Below, one piece after another: positions 8,324-16,632 of a DNA stretch of 64,000 bases (position 1 is its first letter; each line of letters opens with the position of its first letter). A program made the translations under genes and the position numbers. Under the pieces are notes generated by a model that saw nothing but the letters and a program-made list of their open reading frames with translations, did no database searches and was not told where the DNA came from. Source of the DNA: Kordia zhangzhouensis (GTDB taxonomy: Bacteria; Bacteroidota; Bacteroidia; Flavobacteriales; Flavobacteriaceae); the NCBI RefSeq assembly GCF_001005305.1, contig NZ_LBMH01000011.1:1-64000 (forward strand), written 5' to 3'.

Positions 8324-9214
8324 ATGAAACAAAGCATAACGTATTATATTACTTTATGGGTTATTAAACTCAAAGGAATTAAAAAGAAATTCAGTAAAGA
8401 TCCTATAAATTATAAAAAGGTTAGGAAAGAAGATGTTCCTGTTCCTAAAGGAGCTTTCTTCAAAAAGCATCAATTGCGTACGTTTACAGTTTTAAAAACG
8501 AAGGTAACCGAAATAACGGCTAGCGAACATTCAACACATCTATTAATCTTCATACACGGAGGTGCATTTATTTCAGGTCCTGCACAACATCATTGGGATA
8601 CGGCAGCATATATAGCAAAACACACACAGCATACTCTTTGGATGGTAAATTATCCAAAAGCGCCTGAAAATCAAATCAAAGAAATATCAAACAATATTGA
8701 TGCAGTATATACTGAGGCCTTAACAAAATACTCGGCAAATCATATTTGTATCATAGGCGATTCTGTTGGAGGTACTTTAACCGCAGCTCTCGTACAACGA
8801 TTGGTGTTAAACAACATAAAAAGTCCTAAAAAAATCATTTTGGTGTCGCCAGTAATGGATGCAAGTATGTCAAATCCAGCTATTGAATTATTAGAAAAAA
8901 AAGACCCAATGCTTTCCAAAGCAGGAGTGTTGAGTGCCAAAAAAATGTGCGCAGGAACAATAGATTTGAAAGCACCTATACTGTCTCCTTTATACGGTAG
9001 TTTTACAAAATTTCCGCATACATTTTTATTTCTTGCTCAAAATGATATAACGTATCCAGATGCAAAACATGCAGCACTTAAAATGAAGGAAGCAGCCATT
9101 TCTGTTGAAGTAATTGAAGGAGCTCATATGCCACATATATGGCCGTTCTTGCCAGTTATGAAAGAAGCAAGGAATTCTTTAAACCAAATTATTCAAATTT
9201 TGAATACACACTAA
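8324..9214 (+). CDS. Alpha/beta hydrolase, hormone-sensitive-lipase/esterase type
   Basis: A 296-residue cytoplasmic esterase-like protein. It has the oxyanion-hole motif HGGAF near residue 85 and the nucleophile elbow GDSVGG (Ser about residue 147). The later acidic residue lies in FLAQNDITYPDA, and the catalytic His in EGAHMPHIWP. The HGG motif places it in the HSL/steryl-acetyl hydrolase group, acting on short-chain or acetyl esters; the natural substrate is unknown. The gene abuts the Crp-type regulator with no intervening base, so the pair is almost certainly one transcription unit. Confidence 0.85.
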   Translation: MKQSITYYITLWVIKLKGIKKKFSKDPINYKKVRKEDVPVPKGAFFKKHQLRTFTVLKTKVTEITASEHSTHLLIFIHGGAFISGPAQHHWDTAAYIAKHTQHTLWMVNYPKAPENQIKEISNNIDAVYTEALTKYSANHICIIGDSVGGTLTAALVQRLVLNNIKSPKKIILVSPVMDASMSNPAIELLEKKDPMLSKAGVLSAKKMCAGTIDLKAPILSPLYGSFTKFPHTFLFLAQNDITYPDAKHAALKMKEAAISVEVIEGAHMPHIWPFLPVMKEARNSLNQIIQILNTH

Positions 9215-9787
9215 ATGCATCCCAATTTAATTGAATACATAAAAAGATATGTTTCTATTACGGAAGCTGAAATTGCTATTTTTCAAACATATCTACATTC
9301 TAAAAAAATAAAGAAAAAAGAATTTTTACTAAAAGAAGGTCAATTTTGTAAATCGAGATACTTTATCATTAAAGGTTGTGTGCGTTTATTTCATTTTGAC
9401 AATAAAGGCAACGAACAAATTATACATTTTGGAATTGATAATTGGTGGATAACCGAATATGAAAGTCTAATAAACCAAATACCTTCTCAATTGAATATAC
9501 AAGCCGTTGAAAATACAGAATTACTTGAATTACCGGAGGCTTATTTTGATGAATTATGTGAAAAAGTACCAATCATAGAACGATTATTTCGAAAAATTAT
9601 GGAAAAAACGTATATCGCTATTCAAAAAAGAATTGAATACATATACAGTCTCTCAGGCGAAGAACAATTTCGTTTCTTTATAGATGCAAACCCAGAATTT
9701 ACACAAAGAGTCCCACAATATATGATTGCATCTTACCTAGGTATGTCGCCAGAGTTTGTAAGCAAAGTGAAAGCCAAAATAAAGTAA
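9215..9787 (+). CDS. Crp/Fnr family transcriptional regulator
   Basis: 190 residues with an N-terminal cyclic-nucleotide-binding-type beta barrel (FLLKEGQFCKSRYFIIKGCVRLFH; the central part corresponds to the cNMP fold). A short C-terminal helix-turn-helix follows (QYMIASYLGMSPEFVSKVKA). The Arg/Ser phosphate-binding cassette of true cAMP receptors is not obvious, so ligand binding is doubtful, as is common for Bacteroidota members. The ATG directly follows the hydrolase stop codon, so it may report on or control that gene. Confidence 0.87.
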   Translation: MHPNLIEYIKRYVSITEAEIAIFQTYLHSKKIKKKEFLLKEGQFCKSRYFIIKGCVRLFHFDNKGNEQIIHFGIDNWWITEYESLINQIPSQLNIQAVENTELLELPEAYFDELCEKVPIIERLFRKIMEKTYIAIQKRIEYIYSLSGEEQFRFFIDANPEFTQRVPQYMIASYLGMSPEFVSKVKAKIK

Positions 9788-9858
9788 ATACATTTCTTAA
9801 TCATGATTAAGTTTTTTTAAGTAAAAAGGACAGACCTTTGCTTAAAACAATATTAAAC

Positions 9859-10605
9859 ATGAAAAAAATACTCGTACTGTGCGTCATTGGTCTTGTTACT
9901 TTTAGTTGTAATTCAGATAAGTCATCTTCACAAATTACGACAGAAACAACCCAAACAACTAGCAATACAAAAACAGCGGCAACGCATGTTCGTCCTTTTA
10001 ATAAAGAGCTTCCAACCATTGGACTTTTAATGTATGATGGTGTTTTGCAAGGAGAAGTAATTGCTACATCAGATGTGTTTGCAAAATTAGACATAGAAGG
10101 AAAGCAACTTTTTAATGTTATCTCCATTGCAGAAACCCAAGCTCCAATTATTACCGAAGAAGGAATGAAGTTTGTGCCCGACTTTACGTTTGATAACTGT
10201 CCAAAATTGACAGCACTATTTGTGCCAAGCGCCTACGATATGTATGGGCAAGTGAACAATCAAAAAATAATTGATTTCATTAAAAAGAAAAACGAAGAAA
10301 CCGAATATATTGTAAGTAATTGTGCAGGTGCTCAGTTAATTGGAAAATCGGGTATTGCAGATGGACATAAAATTGTTACTTGGATTGGAGGAGGAACACA
10401 GTTGCAAACAGATTATCCAAATCTAAAAGTACAAAATGACAGTATAGTAACTTTTGTAGAAGATGGAAAGTTTAGCTCGTCTAATGGCAATTTGGCAAGT
10501 TATATTTCTGCCTTACACTTGTTAGAAAAAATGACAAGTACTGAGCATAGAGTCTTTGTAGAGGGCTATTTATATCTTGACCGACTTCAAAACTGGAAAA
10601 AATAA
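9859..10605 (+). CDS. DJ-1/PfpI (GATase1-like) family lipoprotein
   Basis: About 248 residues. The start at 9859 gives a clean lipoprotein signal MKKILVLCVIGLVTFSC; the TTG at 9838 would only prepend seven residues. The DJ-1/PfpI fold is shown by IGLLMYDGVLQGEVIATSDV (N-terminal strand and acidic residue) and the nucleophile elbow SNCAGAQLIGKSGIADG, with catalytic-type Cys at residue 155. Homologues of this branch include isonitrile-hydratase-like proteins and AraC-fused GATase domains, but here the domain is exported and stands alone. Substrate unknown. Confidence 0.83.
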   Translation: MKKILVLCVIGLVTFSCNSDKSSSQITTETTQTTSNTKTAATHVRPFNKELPTIGLLMYDGVLQGEVIATSDVFAKLDIEGKQLFNVISIAETQAPIITEEGMKFVPDFTFDNCPKLTALFVPSAYDMYGQVNNQKIIDFIKKKNEETEYIVSNCAGAQLIGKSGIADGHKIVTWIGGGTQLQTDYPNLKVQNDSIVTFVEDGKFSSSNGNLASYISALHLLEKMTSTEHRVFVEGYLYLDRLQNWKK

Positions 10606-10750
10606 TGTACAGATGTGATGTGTGTTTTAAATGAACAAAAACTAGTATTTAAATTCGAAATCTGTATTTCGAAAGGAGAAAATCAAATACTATCATTACT
10701 TATTCAGTACACAAATTATATTTTCGAACAGGTGAATCATCAATTTAATG

Positions 10751-10758
10751 TACTTTTG
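10751..10758 (+). promoter_or_regulatory. -7 element TACTTTTG ahead of the RlmL-like gene
   Basis: Perfect TAnnTTTG box. Initiation would fall around 10763-10766, giving a very short leader to the ATG at 10778. No good TTG is at the expected -33 position. Confidence 0.5.
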
Positions 10759-10777
10759 CAGATAGATGACAAAGTAC

Positions 10778-11944
10778 ATGGGAGAAAATTTTAAAATGGT
10801 AGCCAAAACCATGCATGGTTTTGAAGACTTACTGGAGAAGGAATTACTACAATTGGGAGCGCAAGATGTGCGCAAAGGAACTCGAAATGTAAGTTTTCGT
10901 GGCGATAAAGGCTTTATGTACAAAGCTAATTTATGTTTGCGTACTGCAATTAAAATCTTAAAACCTATTAGATATTTTTCTATACGCAGTGAAAAAGAGT
11001 TGTATGAACAGGTGTATAAAATGCCTTGGGACAAATATTTGACAGCAAATGATACTTTTGCAATTGATGCGACGGTTTCTTCTACACAATTTACACACTC
11101 TAAGTTTATTGCCCTTAAAGTAAAAGATGCCATAGCTGATAAGTTTAGAAACACTGAGGGCAAGCGTCCTAATGTTGATTTAAAATTCCCAACCTTGCGA
11201 ATTCATGTGCATATTCAACATAATGAATGTACAATTTCGCTAGACAGTTCTGGTGGATCACTTCATAAACGTGGATATAAAACAGCTACTAATATTGCTC
11301 CTATCAATGAAGTATTGGCAGCAGGATTAATTATGCTTTCGGGTTGGGACGGACAGTGTGATTTGCTCGATCCAATGTGCGGAAGCGGAACCATTGCTAT
11401 TGAAGCTGCTATGATTGCATGTAATATCCCTGCAAACATTAATCGTAAAGAATTTGGCTTTGAAAAATGGCAAGATTGGGATGTTGATTTGTTTGAAACG
11501 ATAGAAGATTCAGTACTAAACAAAGTTCGTGAATTTCATCATCATATTTACGGATACGATAAGGCTCCTTCAGCGGTACATAAAGCAAAAGATAATGTGC
11601 GCAATGCAAATCTAAGTGAGTATATACAAATACAACAAGCAAATTTCTTTGAAACAAAGAAAGAAACCGAAGGAAAACTTCATATACTATTCAATCCGCC
11701 TTATGGGGAGCGTTTGCACATTAATATGGAAGAGTTTTACGCACAAATAGGGAATACATTAAAGCATGGATATGCCGATACAGATGCATGGTTTATTACC
11801 TCAAATATGGAAGCTTTAAAATCTGTTGGATTACGTCCGTCGAGAAAAATAAAAGTGTTTAATGGAAAGCTTGAGTCTCGATTAGTGAAGTATGAAATGT
11901 ATGCCGGAAGTAAAAAAGCAAAATACCTAGATAATAATTCCTAA
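10778..11944 (+). CDS. THUMP-domain class I RNA methyltransferase (RlmL N-terminal-like, 23S rRNA m2G)
   Basis: About 388 residues. The N-terminal ferredoxin-like/THUMP region (residues 1-160, KTMHGFEDLLEKELLQLGAQ) is followed by a Rossmann methyltransferase with LDPMCGSGTIAIEAAMIA (SAM motif I) and the catalytic NPPYGERL. These match the N-terminal half of E. coli RlmL, which makes m2G2445 in 23S rRNA; the RlmK half is absent, as usual in Bacteroidota. The start at 10778 (MGENFKMVAKT) best fits homologues; an in-frame ATG at 10766 is only a few bases from the -7 box. A small membrane-protein gene follows after 10 bases. Confidence 0.87.
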   Translation: MGENFKMVAKTMHGFEDLLEKELLQLGAQDVRKGTRNVSFRGDKGFMYKANLCLRTAIKILKPIRYFSIRSEKELYEQVYKMPWDKYLTANDTFAIDATVSSTQFTHSKFIALKVKDAIADKFRNTEGKRPNVDLKFPTLRIHVHIQHNECTISLDSSGGSLHKRGYKTATNIAPINEVLAAGLIMLSGWDGQCDLLDPMCGSGTIAIEAAMIACNIPANINRKEFGFEKWQDWDVDLFETIEDSVLNKVREFHHHIYGYDKAPSAVHKAKDNVRNANLSEYIQIQQANFFETKKETEGKLHILFNPPYGERLHINMEEFYAQIGNTLKHGYADTDAWFITSNMEALKSVGLRPSRKIKVFNGKLESRLVKYEMYAGSKKAKYLDNNS

Positions 11945-11954
11945 AGAAAATTTT

Positions 11955-12185
11955 ATGAAACCTAAAACGAAAGCCATACTATACAATTTTATTGCGTTTA
12001 TGTTGATCTTTTTAGCATTTCGTCTCACAATTGGTTTTGTTCTAAAATTAAATACCTTGTGGTTGGCGTTGATATCTGCCGTAATAGCAAGTATCTTAGC
12101 TCCAAAATTTGCAGTTGTCAATGAAGGAGGTAAAGAAAAAGTACTAATGAGTTCAATATTTACCAAAGGTCATAAAGAAATGTAA
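11955..12185 (+). CDS. Small two-TM membrane protein of unknown function
   Basis: 76 residues with two hydrophobic segments (about 8-28 and 33-52: ILYNFIAFMLIFLAF and LWLALISAVIASILA) and a charged C-terminal tail. It lies 10 bases after the rRNA methyltransferase and is probably co-transcribed with it. I do not recognise a characterised family. The gene is convergent with the DUF6048 gene. Confidence 0.6.
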   Translation: MKPKTKAILYNFIAFMLIFLAFRLTIGFVLKLNTLWLALISAVIASILAPKFAVVNEGGKEKVLMSSIFTKGHKEM

Positions 12186-12203
12186 TAGGAAAGGGCTTGA
12201 CTA

Positions 12204-12959
12204 TTAGTCAGTATCCTTTTCTTTTTTCTTCTTTTTTGCCTTTTTATAAATTGGAATTGAATAACTGATTGTATAGTTGAATCCTGCGCCCACATTATTG
12301 TCGGTGGTAACTTTGTTAAACCCTGGAATGAAAAGGTTTTGAAAATTCTCAGGCTCTTTTGTATTTAACAAGCGATTCAAACGAAGACTGAATCCCATGT
12401 ATATGTTTTGTAGTACTTCAACTTTAATTCCAGCAACAACTTCTACCCAATGACCGTTTAAGCTAGAAAATTCTGTACCAGGCATTAATAATAATGAATC
12501 TTCACCTTCTACATGTTGATTGGTTTGGTAAATAGTGTAACTATTTAATGTCTGCTTGTGTGTACTAAATCCATAACGCAATCCTACATAAATAGAATTT
12601 CGCATTCCAAACCAGTTTTCATAAGCATTATAGTCAAAACCAATCTTGATGAAACTTCCTTCAGTAGTAAAGTTAATTTGGTCTTCATCAACTGTTTTTT
12701 TCTCAGTTCCTAGTTCTGCTGCTATATAAAATTTATCTGTAATTCTAAAATCCCCAACAATTTCCAATCCTTGATAATCATCTTCAAGTAACATACGGAT
12801 GGGTTTGCTTATATCTACTCCAACACGAAGTCCATACGTTTCTTTGGCAGGAATAGAATCATTTGTTTTTAGAGTACCAGTTTCTTGGGCAAAACTTACG
12901 CTACCCACAAAAAACGCAAGAATACTAATGATATATTTTGACATGTGTAACGTTTTCAT
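12204..12959 (-). CDS. DUF6048 family outer-membrane protein
   Basis: About 251 residues. The signal peptide (YIISILAFFVGSVSFAQ) is followed by a beta-strand-rich sequence with aromatic-girdle patterns (NSIYVGLRYGFS, GFNYTISYSIPIY) and a lysine-rich tail. It is likely a small outer-membrane beta-barrel. The start is ambiguous between 12959 and 12944. Either overlaps the end of the upstream DUF6452 gene by 20-35 bases, and the longer reading to 13049 lies inside that gene. The trio rlmD-DUF6452-DUF6048 in this order is a conserved flavobacterial arrangement. Confidence 0.75.
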   Translation of the reverse strand: MKTLHMSKYIISILAFFVGSVSFAQETGTLKTNDSIPAKETYGLRVGVDISKPIRMLLEDDYQGLEIVGDFRITDKFYIAAELGTEKKTVDEDQINFTTEGSFIKIGFDYNAYENWFGMRNSIYVGLRYGFSTHKQTLNSYTIYQTNQHVEGEDSLLLMPGTEFSSLNGHWVEVVAGIKVEVLQNIYMGFSLRLNRLLNTKEPENFQNLFIPGFNKVTTDNNVGAGFNYTISYSIPIYKKAKKKKKEKDTD

Positions 12960-13494
12960 TTTGAATATTAATTTCTGAAACTTGTATACCAAAAGCTGGG
13001 TTGATCCAATTGTTTCCATCATCAGTGACAACAGCACCATTTGAAACATTCATGGTATAATTGGTAATATAGCCACATGCTCTTGAAAGGAAAATTTCTC
13101 GTGTAGTATAGTTGAATGTTATGATATCTTCATTTCCTAACTGTCCGCCCATATCGTCTAACTCGTAATTAGAAATAAAGCGATATTGAGTACTATCGTC
13201 TTGAGTTCGAAGCGGAATACTAACAGTATTTGTTGTTTGAGGAGATAGTTGTATGGGGTCTACAATTACACCATTATCGTCAGTGTTAGGATTTACAGCT
13301 TCTACCCAAAGTTTGGTTACATTTTTAGCAACTTCTTCGCCACTGGTATTATTGGCATCGAAAAACTCAATGACTAGTAAAGGAGTTGTTATTGTACCTT
13401 CTACACAAATATCATCTTTTTCGCATGAAAAAAACAAGCTAGTTAAGATGAGTAAACATAGAATGCTTCCAAGAACGGAATATTTTTTAATCAT
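12925..13494 (-). CDS. DUF6452 family lipoprotein
   Basis: 189 residues with a lipoprotein signal (LCLLILTSLFFSC, Cys about residue 24) followed by EKDDICVEG. A beta-rich mature domain has the conserved Cys of the family (SRACGYITNYT). Function is unknown. It sits directly after rlmD (one base between stop and start) and overlaps the DUF6048 gene at its 3' end, so the three are likely one transcript. Confidence 0.8.
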   Translation of the reverse strand: MIKKYSVLGSILCLLILTSLFFSCEKDDICVEGTITTPLLVIEFFDANNTSGEEVAKNVTKLWVEAVNPNTDDNGVIVDPIQLSPQTTNTVSIPLRTQDDSTQYRFISNYELDDMGGQLGNEDIITFNYTTREIFLSRACGYITNYTMNVSNGAVVTDDGNNWINPAFGIQVSEINIQNENVTHVKIYH

Positions 13495-13495
13495 A

Positions 13496-14908
13496 TTATT
13501 TTCTCTTTTCTAATAGTACAACATTTTCTATGTGATGGGTTTGCGGAAACATATCCACCGCTTGTACTTTGGTTACTTTATATAAATTATCCATCAAAGC
13601 AAGATCACGAGCTTGTGTAGCACTATTACAACTTACATATACGACTTTTTTTGGTGCAATAGCTAAAATTTGTTCTACTACGTCAGCATGCATGCCATCA
13701 CGTGGCGGATCAGTAATAATTACATCAGGAGTGCCATGTGTTTCAATAAATGAAGCGTTGAACACTTTTTTCATATCACCAACATAAAACTCTGTATTGG
13801 TAATAGTATTATGTTTGGCGTTTTCTTTGGCAGCTTCAATGGCTTCTGGAACTGACTCGACACCAATTACTTTTCTTGCTTTTTTAGAAACGAATTGTGC
13901 AATAGTTCCTGTTCCTGTATACAAGTCATAAACCAATTCATCTCCTTGTAAACCTGCAAAATCACGTGTGATTTTATACAATTCATATGCTTGTTCAGAA
14001 TTGGTTTGGTAAAAGGATTTCGCATTGATTTTAAACTGCAAACCTTCCATTTCTTCAAAAATATGATCACGACCGTGATAGCAAATCACTTCTTGATCGT
14101 AAATGGTGTCATTGCCCTTTTCGTTAATTACATACAACAACGATGTAATTTCAGGAAATGTTTCTTGTACGTAATTTAGCAATAATTCACGTTTTTCTTG
14201 CTCATCTTTATAAAATTGGATCAATACCATCACTTCTCCAATTGATGAGGTGCGAATCATCAAGGTGCGTAACAAACCTGTTTGATTGCGTGTGTTAAAG
14301 AAAGGTAAATCATTCTCTGTCGCAAACTCTTTAATTGCATTTCGAATAGCATTTGAAGGATTTGCTTGTAAATGACATTTATTAATATCTAATATCTTAT
14401 CCCACATACCAGGAATATGAAATCCGAGTGCATTTCTACTACCCAAATCTTCCTGCGAATCTACTTCCTCTTGCGTCAACCAACGACTGTCGGAAAACGA
14501 AAACTCCATTTTATTGCGGTAAAAATATTCGTTGGCACTTCCTAAAATTGGTGTGAGTTCAGGCAATTCTATTTTTCCTAAGCGAGTTAAGTTATTATAT
14601 ACTTCTTTTTGTTTGTAAAACAATTGATGTTCGTATGCCAAATGTTGCCATTTGCAACCGCCACACACACCAAAATGTTCGCATACAGGTTCTGTACGCT
14701 TGTCAGAAAGTGAGTGAAACTTTACCGCTTTCCCTTCATAATATGCGCGTCGCTTTTTAAACGTTTGAATATCTACCACATCACCAGGAACGGCATTTGG
14801 AACAAAAATGACGGTGCCATCTTCTGTTTTGGCAACCGATTTTCCTTTCGTAGCGGTGTCAACTACAGCTACTTGTTCAAACAATTTCTTACGATTCTTT
14901 CTTCCCAT
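13496..14908 (-). CDS. rlmD: 23S rRNA (uracil-1939-C5)-methyltransferase RlmD-like
   Basis: 470 residues. An N-terminal TRAM domain (AVPGDVVDIQTFKKRRAYYEG) is followed by the four-Cys iron-sulfur motif CEHFGVCGGC with a later Cys. The methyltransferase domain has DLYTGTGTIAQFV (SAM motif I), the DPPRDG motif and YVSCNSATQARDL carrying the catalytic Cys. These are the hallmarks of the RlmD/RumA branch, methylating C5 of a uridine in 23S rRNA. Substrate position is inferred from family membership. It is the first gene of the run rlmD, DUF6452, DUF6048. Confidence 0.92.
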   Translation of the reverse strand: MGRKNRKKLFEQVAVVDTATKGKSVAKTEDGTVIFVPNAVPGDVVDIQTFKKRRAYYEGKAVKFHSLSDKRTEPVCEHFGVCGGCKWQHLAYEHQLFYKQKEVYNNLTRLGKIELPELTPILGSANEYFYRNKMEFSFSDSRWLTQEEVDSQEDLGSRNALGFHIPGMWDKILDINKCHLQANPSNAIRNAIKEFATENDLPFFNTRNQTGLLRTLMIRTSSIGEVMVLIQFYKDEQEKRELLLNYVQETFPEITSLLYVINEKGNDTIYDQEVICYHGRDHIFEEMEGLQFKINAKSFYQTNSEQAYELYKITRDFAGLQGDELVYDLYTGTGTIAQFVSKKARKVIGVESVPEAIEAAKENAKHNTITNTEFYVGDMKKVFNASFIETHGTPDVIITDPPRDGMHADVVEQILAIAPKKVVYVSCNSATQARDLALMDNLYKVTKVQAVDMFPQTHHIENVVLLEKRK

Positions 14909-15040
14909 TCGGCAAAAATAACAATAGCAATAAATATACAGCTAATTTATACAGTCAATATTTAAAAAAGTGTGAAAAGTTTTGGTTGATGGTTTATCAG
15001 ATTATTTTCTGTGTAGTAGAAGATATAATTCAACATTTAG

Positions 15041-16516
15041 CTACTCAAACTTCTCCATCAAGTCATTCACAACGTTTTCTGTGATACGATACTTTTCTTC
15101 TTTCTGTAGAATAATTGGTGCCGCTTTCCGAACTTCACAATCTGTAATCGCACAGCGTTCACATGTGACGCCTACATTTCTGGTTGGAATGGCATTATCT
15201 TCTATAAAAGATAACTTGCGTTGCAACTGCTTATCAATCAATAAACCTACACTAATACTGCGATACTGATTTTCTTTAAAAGGATCTTTAGTAGCGGAAG
15301 AAAGTACTAAATAATTCATATTGTCTTCTGGATAGTGTGAGATTTGAAGGTCAAATACATGTGATTTGTTTTGTTGTGAAATAGTTTTCAAAACATCCAA
15401 AGAAACCCAACGACGGCAATAATGTTCATTTGTTTCATTTGCATGTGGCGAATGTTGATGTGATAGATGTAACTCTTTCTTTAAATGAAACTTTTCAGAG
15501 CCTTTTTTGTGAGTAAAACGAAGAAAAAATAAATTTTGGATGTTAAAATCTTTAGGCAAAATGTTTGTTAAACGTTGATAAAATGCCTCAGGTGACGCAT
15601 TATAGTTAGCAATCAATTGTAAAAAAGCATTTTTTTGAAAAGTTTTTTGCTCAAATAAATTTGTCAATTGTTGAGTTAACGAAGCTCGTGGGATCATTAA
15701 TGCGCCCGCAAAATAGGACGCATAAAAATTATTCAGTACTTGGTCAAAATTATCAAACTTAATCCAAGAAAACGTATACAATCGATCTTCAATATCCAAG
15801 TAATGATAAGCTAATTCTTTTCCATAAATAAATGTACGTTGTGCGTCGTCAATATGATTAGATAGCAACAATGTTTTTGTTTTAGGAACAAAAATAGAGC
15901 GTAAATTTCCCAACTCGTGATGCTTGGTCAGCTCTTCATTATTAATGGTATATCCAAATTCTTCAACTAAAATATCTTCCAATTCTTGAGAAGAAATGCG
16001 TTTTGTCAAATCAACTTGATATGTTTTGGCAAACGCTACTACTTTTTGCTCTAAATCGTCAAAATAATTATTGTTTGCTTCTTGAAATGAACGTACAGAA
16101 GCCAAGTAAAAACTTTCTCGGCTAAAATTATAATGTTGAGCGATTTCGATTATTGTACTAATAAAAGCATTTACCTTAACGGGTGCATTAGCAACAATGT
16201 CAATTAAAGTACTCTCTTGAATTCCAAACAGTTCAAGCGGAATCTCTTTAAGGATTTTGGATTGAAGAATTTCACCAATAGGAGCTAAATTTTTATCCAA
16301 CTTCAATGACACCAAATGATCATAAGGGACTTCTAACTTTTCAGCAAGAACGACAATTTTGTCTGTTTTTGGAAACTTTTTTCCTTTTTCAATCTCGTTT
16401 AAATATGATTTTGACAACCCTGTTAATTTGGAAAGTCCGAACAAGGATAAATTTCTCTCAGTACGAATTTGCTTGAGTTTCAAGCCAAAAATCAATTTGA
16501 TGTATTCTTCTTCCAT
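15041..16516 (-). CDS. ScfR/RamB-type XRE regulator of the glyoxylate shunt
   Basis: About 491 residues. The N-terminal XRE helix-turn-helix (LKQIRTERNLSLFGLSKLTG; LSKSYLNEIEKGKKFP) occupies roughly residues 10-65. A central IrrE-like segment contains a GKELAYHYLD pattern, and the C-terminal ScfR/DUF2083 region ends in a Cys cluster GVTCERCAITDCEVRKAAP. This is the layout of RamB, which represses acetate and glyoxylate genes in actinobacteria. The start at 16516 (MEEEYIKLIF) is preferred because a -7 box lies at 16529-16522. It is divergent from aceB with repeated TTTAGCGAAC sites between, so it is the obvious candidate regulator of aceBA and of itself. Its ligand is not known. Confidence 0.85.
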   Translation of the reverse strand: MEEEYIKLIFGLKLKQIRTERNLSLFGLSKLTGLSKSYLNEIEKGKKFPKTDKIVVLAEKLEVPYDHLVSLKLDKNLAPIGEILQSKILKEIPLELFGIQESTLIDIVANAPVKVNAFISTIIEIAQHYNFSRESFYLASVRSFQEANNNYFDDLEQKVVAFAKTYQVDLTKRISSQELEDILVEEFGYTINNEELTKHHELGNLRSIFVPKTKTLLLSNHIDDAQRTFIYGKELAYHYLDIEDRLYTFSWIKFDNFDQVLNNFYASYFAGALMIPRASLTQQLTNLFEQKTFQKNAFLQLIANYNASPEAFYQRLTNILPKDFNIQNLFFLRFTHKKGSEKFHLKKELHLSHQHSPHANETNEHYCRRWVSLDVLKTISQQNKSHVFDLQISHYPEDNMNYLVLSSATKDPFKENQYRSISVGLLIDKQLQRKLSFIEDNAIPTRNVGVTCERCAITDCEVRKAAPIILQKEEKYRITENVVNDLMEKFE

Positions 16517-16521
16517 AAAGA

Positions 16522-16529
16522 CAAATATA
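16522..16529 (-). promoter_or_regulatory. -7 element TATATTTG for the ScfR-type regulator
   Basis: Read on the minus strand this is a perfect TAnnTTTG box six bases before the preferred ATG, implying an almost leaderless message. The partial operator TTTGCGAAC (16536-16544) sits just upstream, where bound regulator would hinder polymerase. Confidence 0.45.
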
Positions 16530-16535
16530 AAACAA

Positions 16536-16592
16536 TTTGCGAACAATAATTTTTTAGCGAATAAAAATAATTTAGCGAACGTTCGCTAAATT
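16536..16592. promoter_or_regulatory. Operator cluster: 24-bp perfect palindrome plus two half-sites
   Basis: The core palindrome at 16569-16592 has the inner 20 bases TTTAGCGAACGTTCGCTAAA and is perfect over 24 bp. Two further copies of the left half-site lie on the regulator side: TTTAGCGAAT at 16553-16562 (9 of 10) and TTTGCGAAC at 16536-16544. The palindrome covers the expected -33 region of aceB (candidate -7 box TATTGTTG, 16609-16616, one mismatch). Position and symmetry point to binding of the divergently encoded ScfR/RamB-type protein; the binding itself is inferred. Confidence 0.75.
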
Positions 16593-16632
16593 CAAAAAAA
16601 AGTTTTAATATTGTTGCATAAAATTATGAGTC

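Noticed and set aside
10654-10673. Palindrome TTCGAAA...TTTCGAA after the DJ-1 gene
   Set aside because: Short, AT-rich and without a T tract or clear promoter relation; not enough to call a site.
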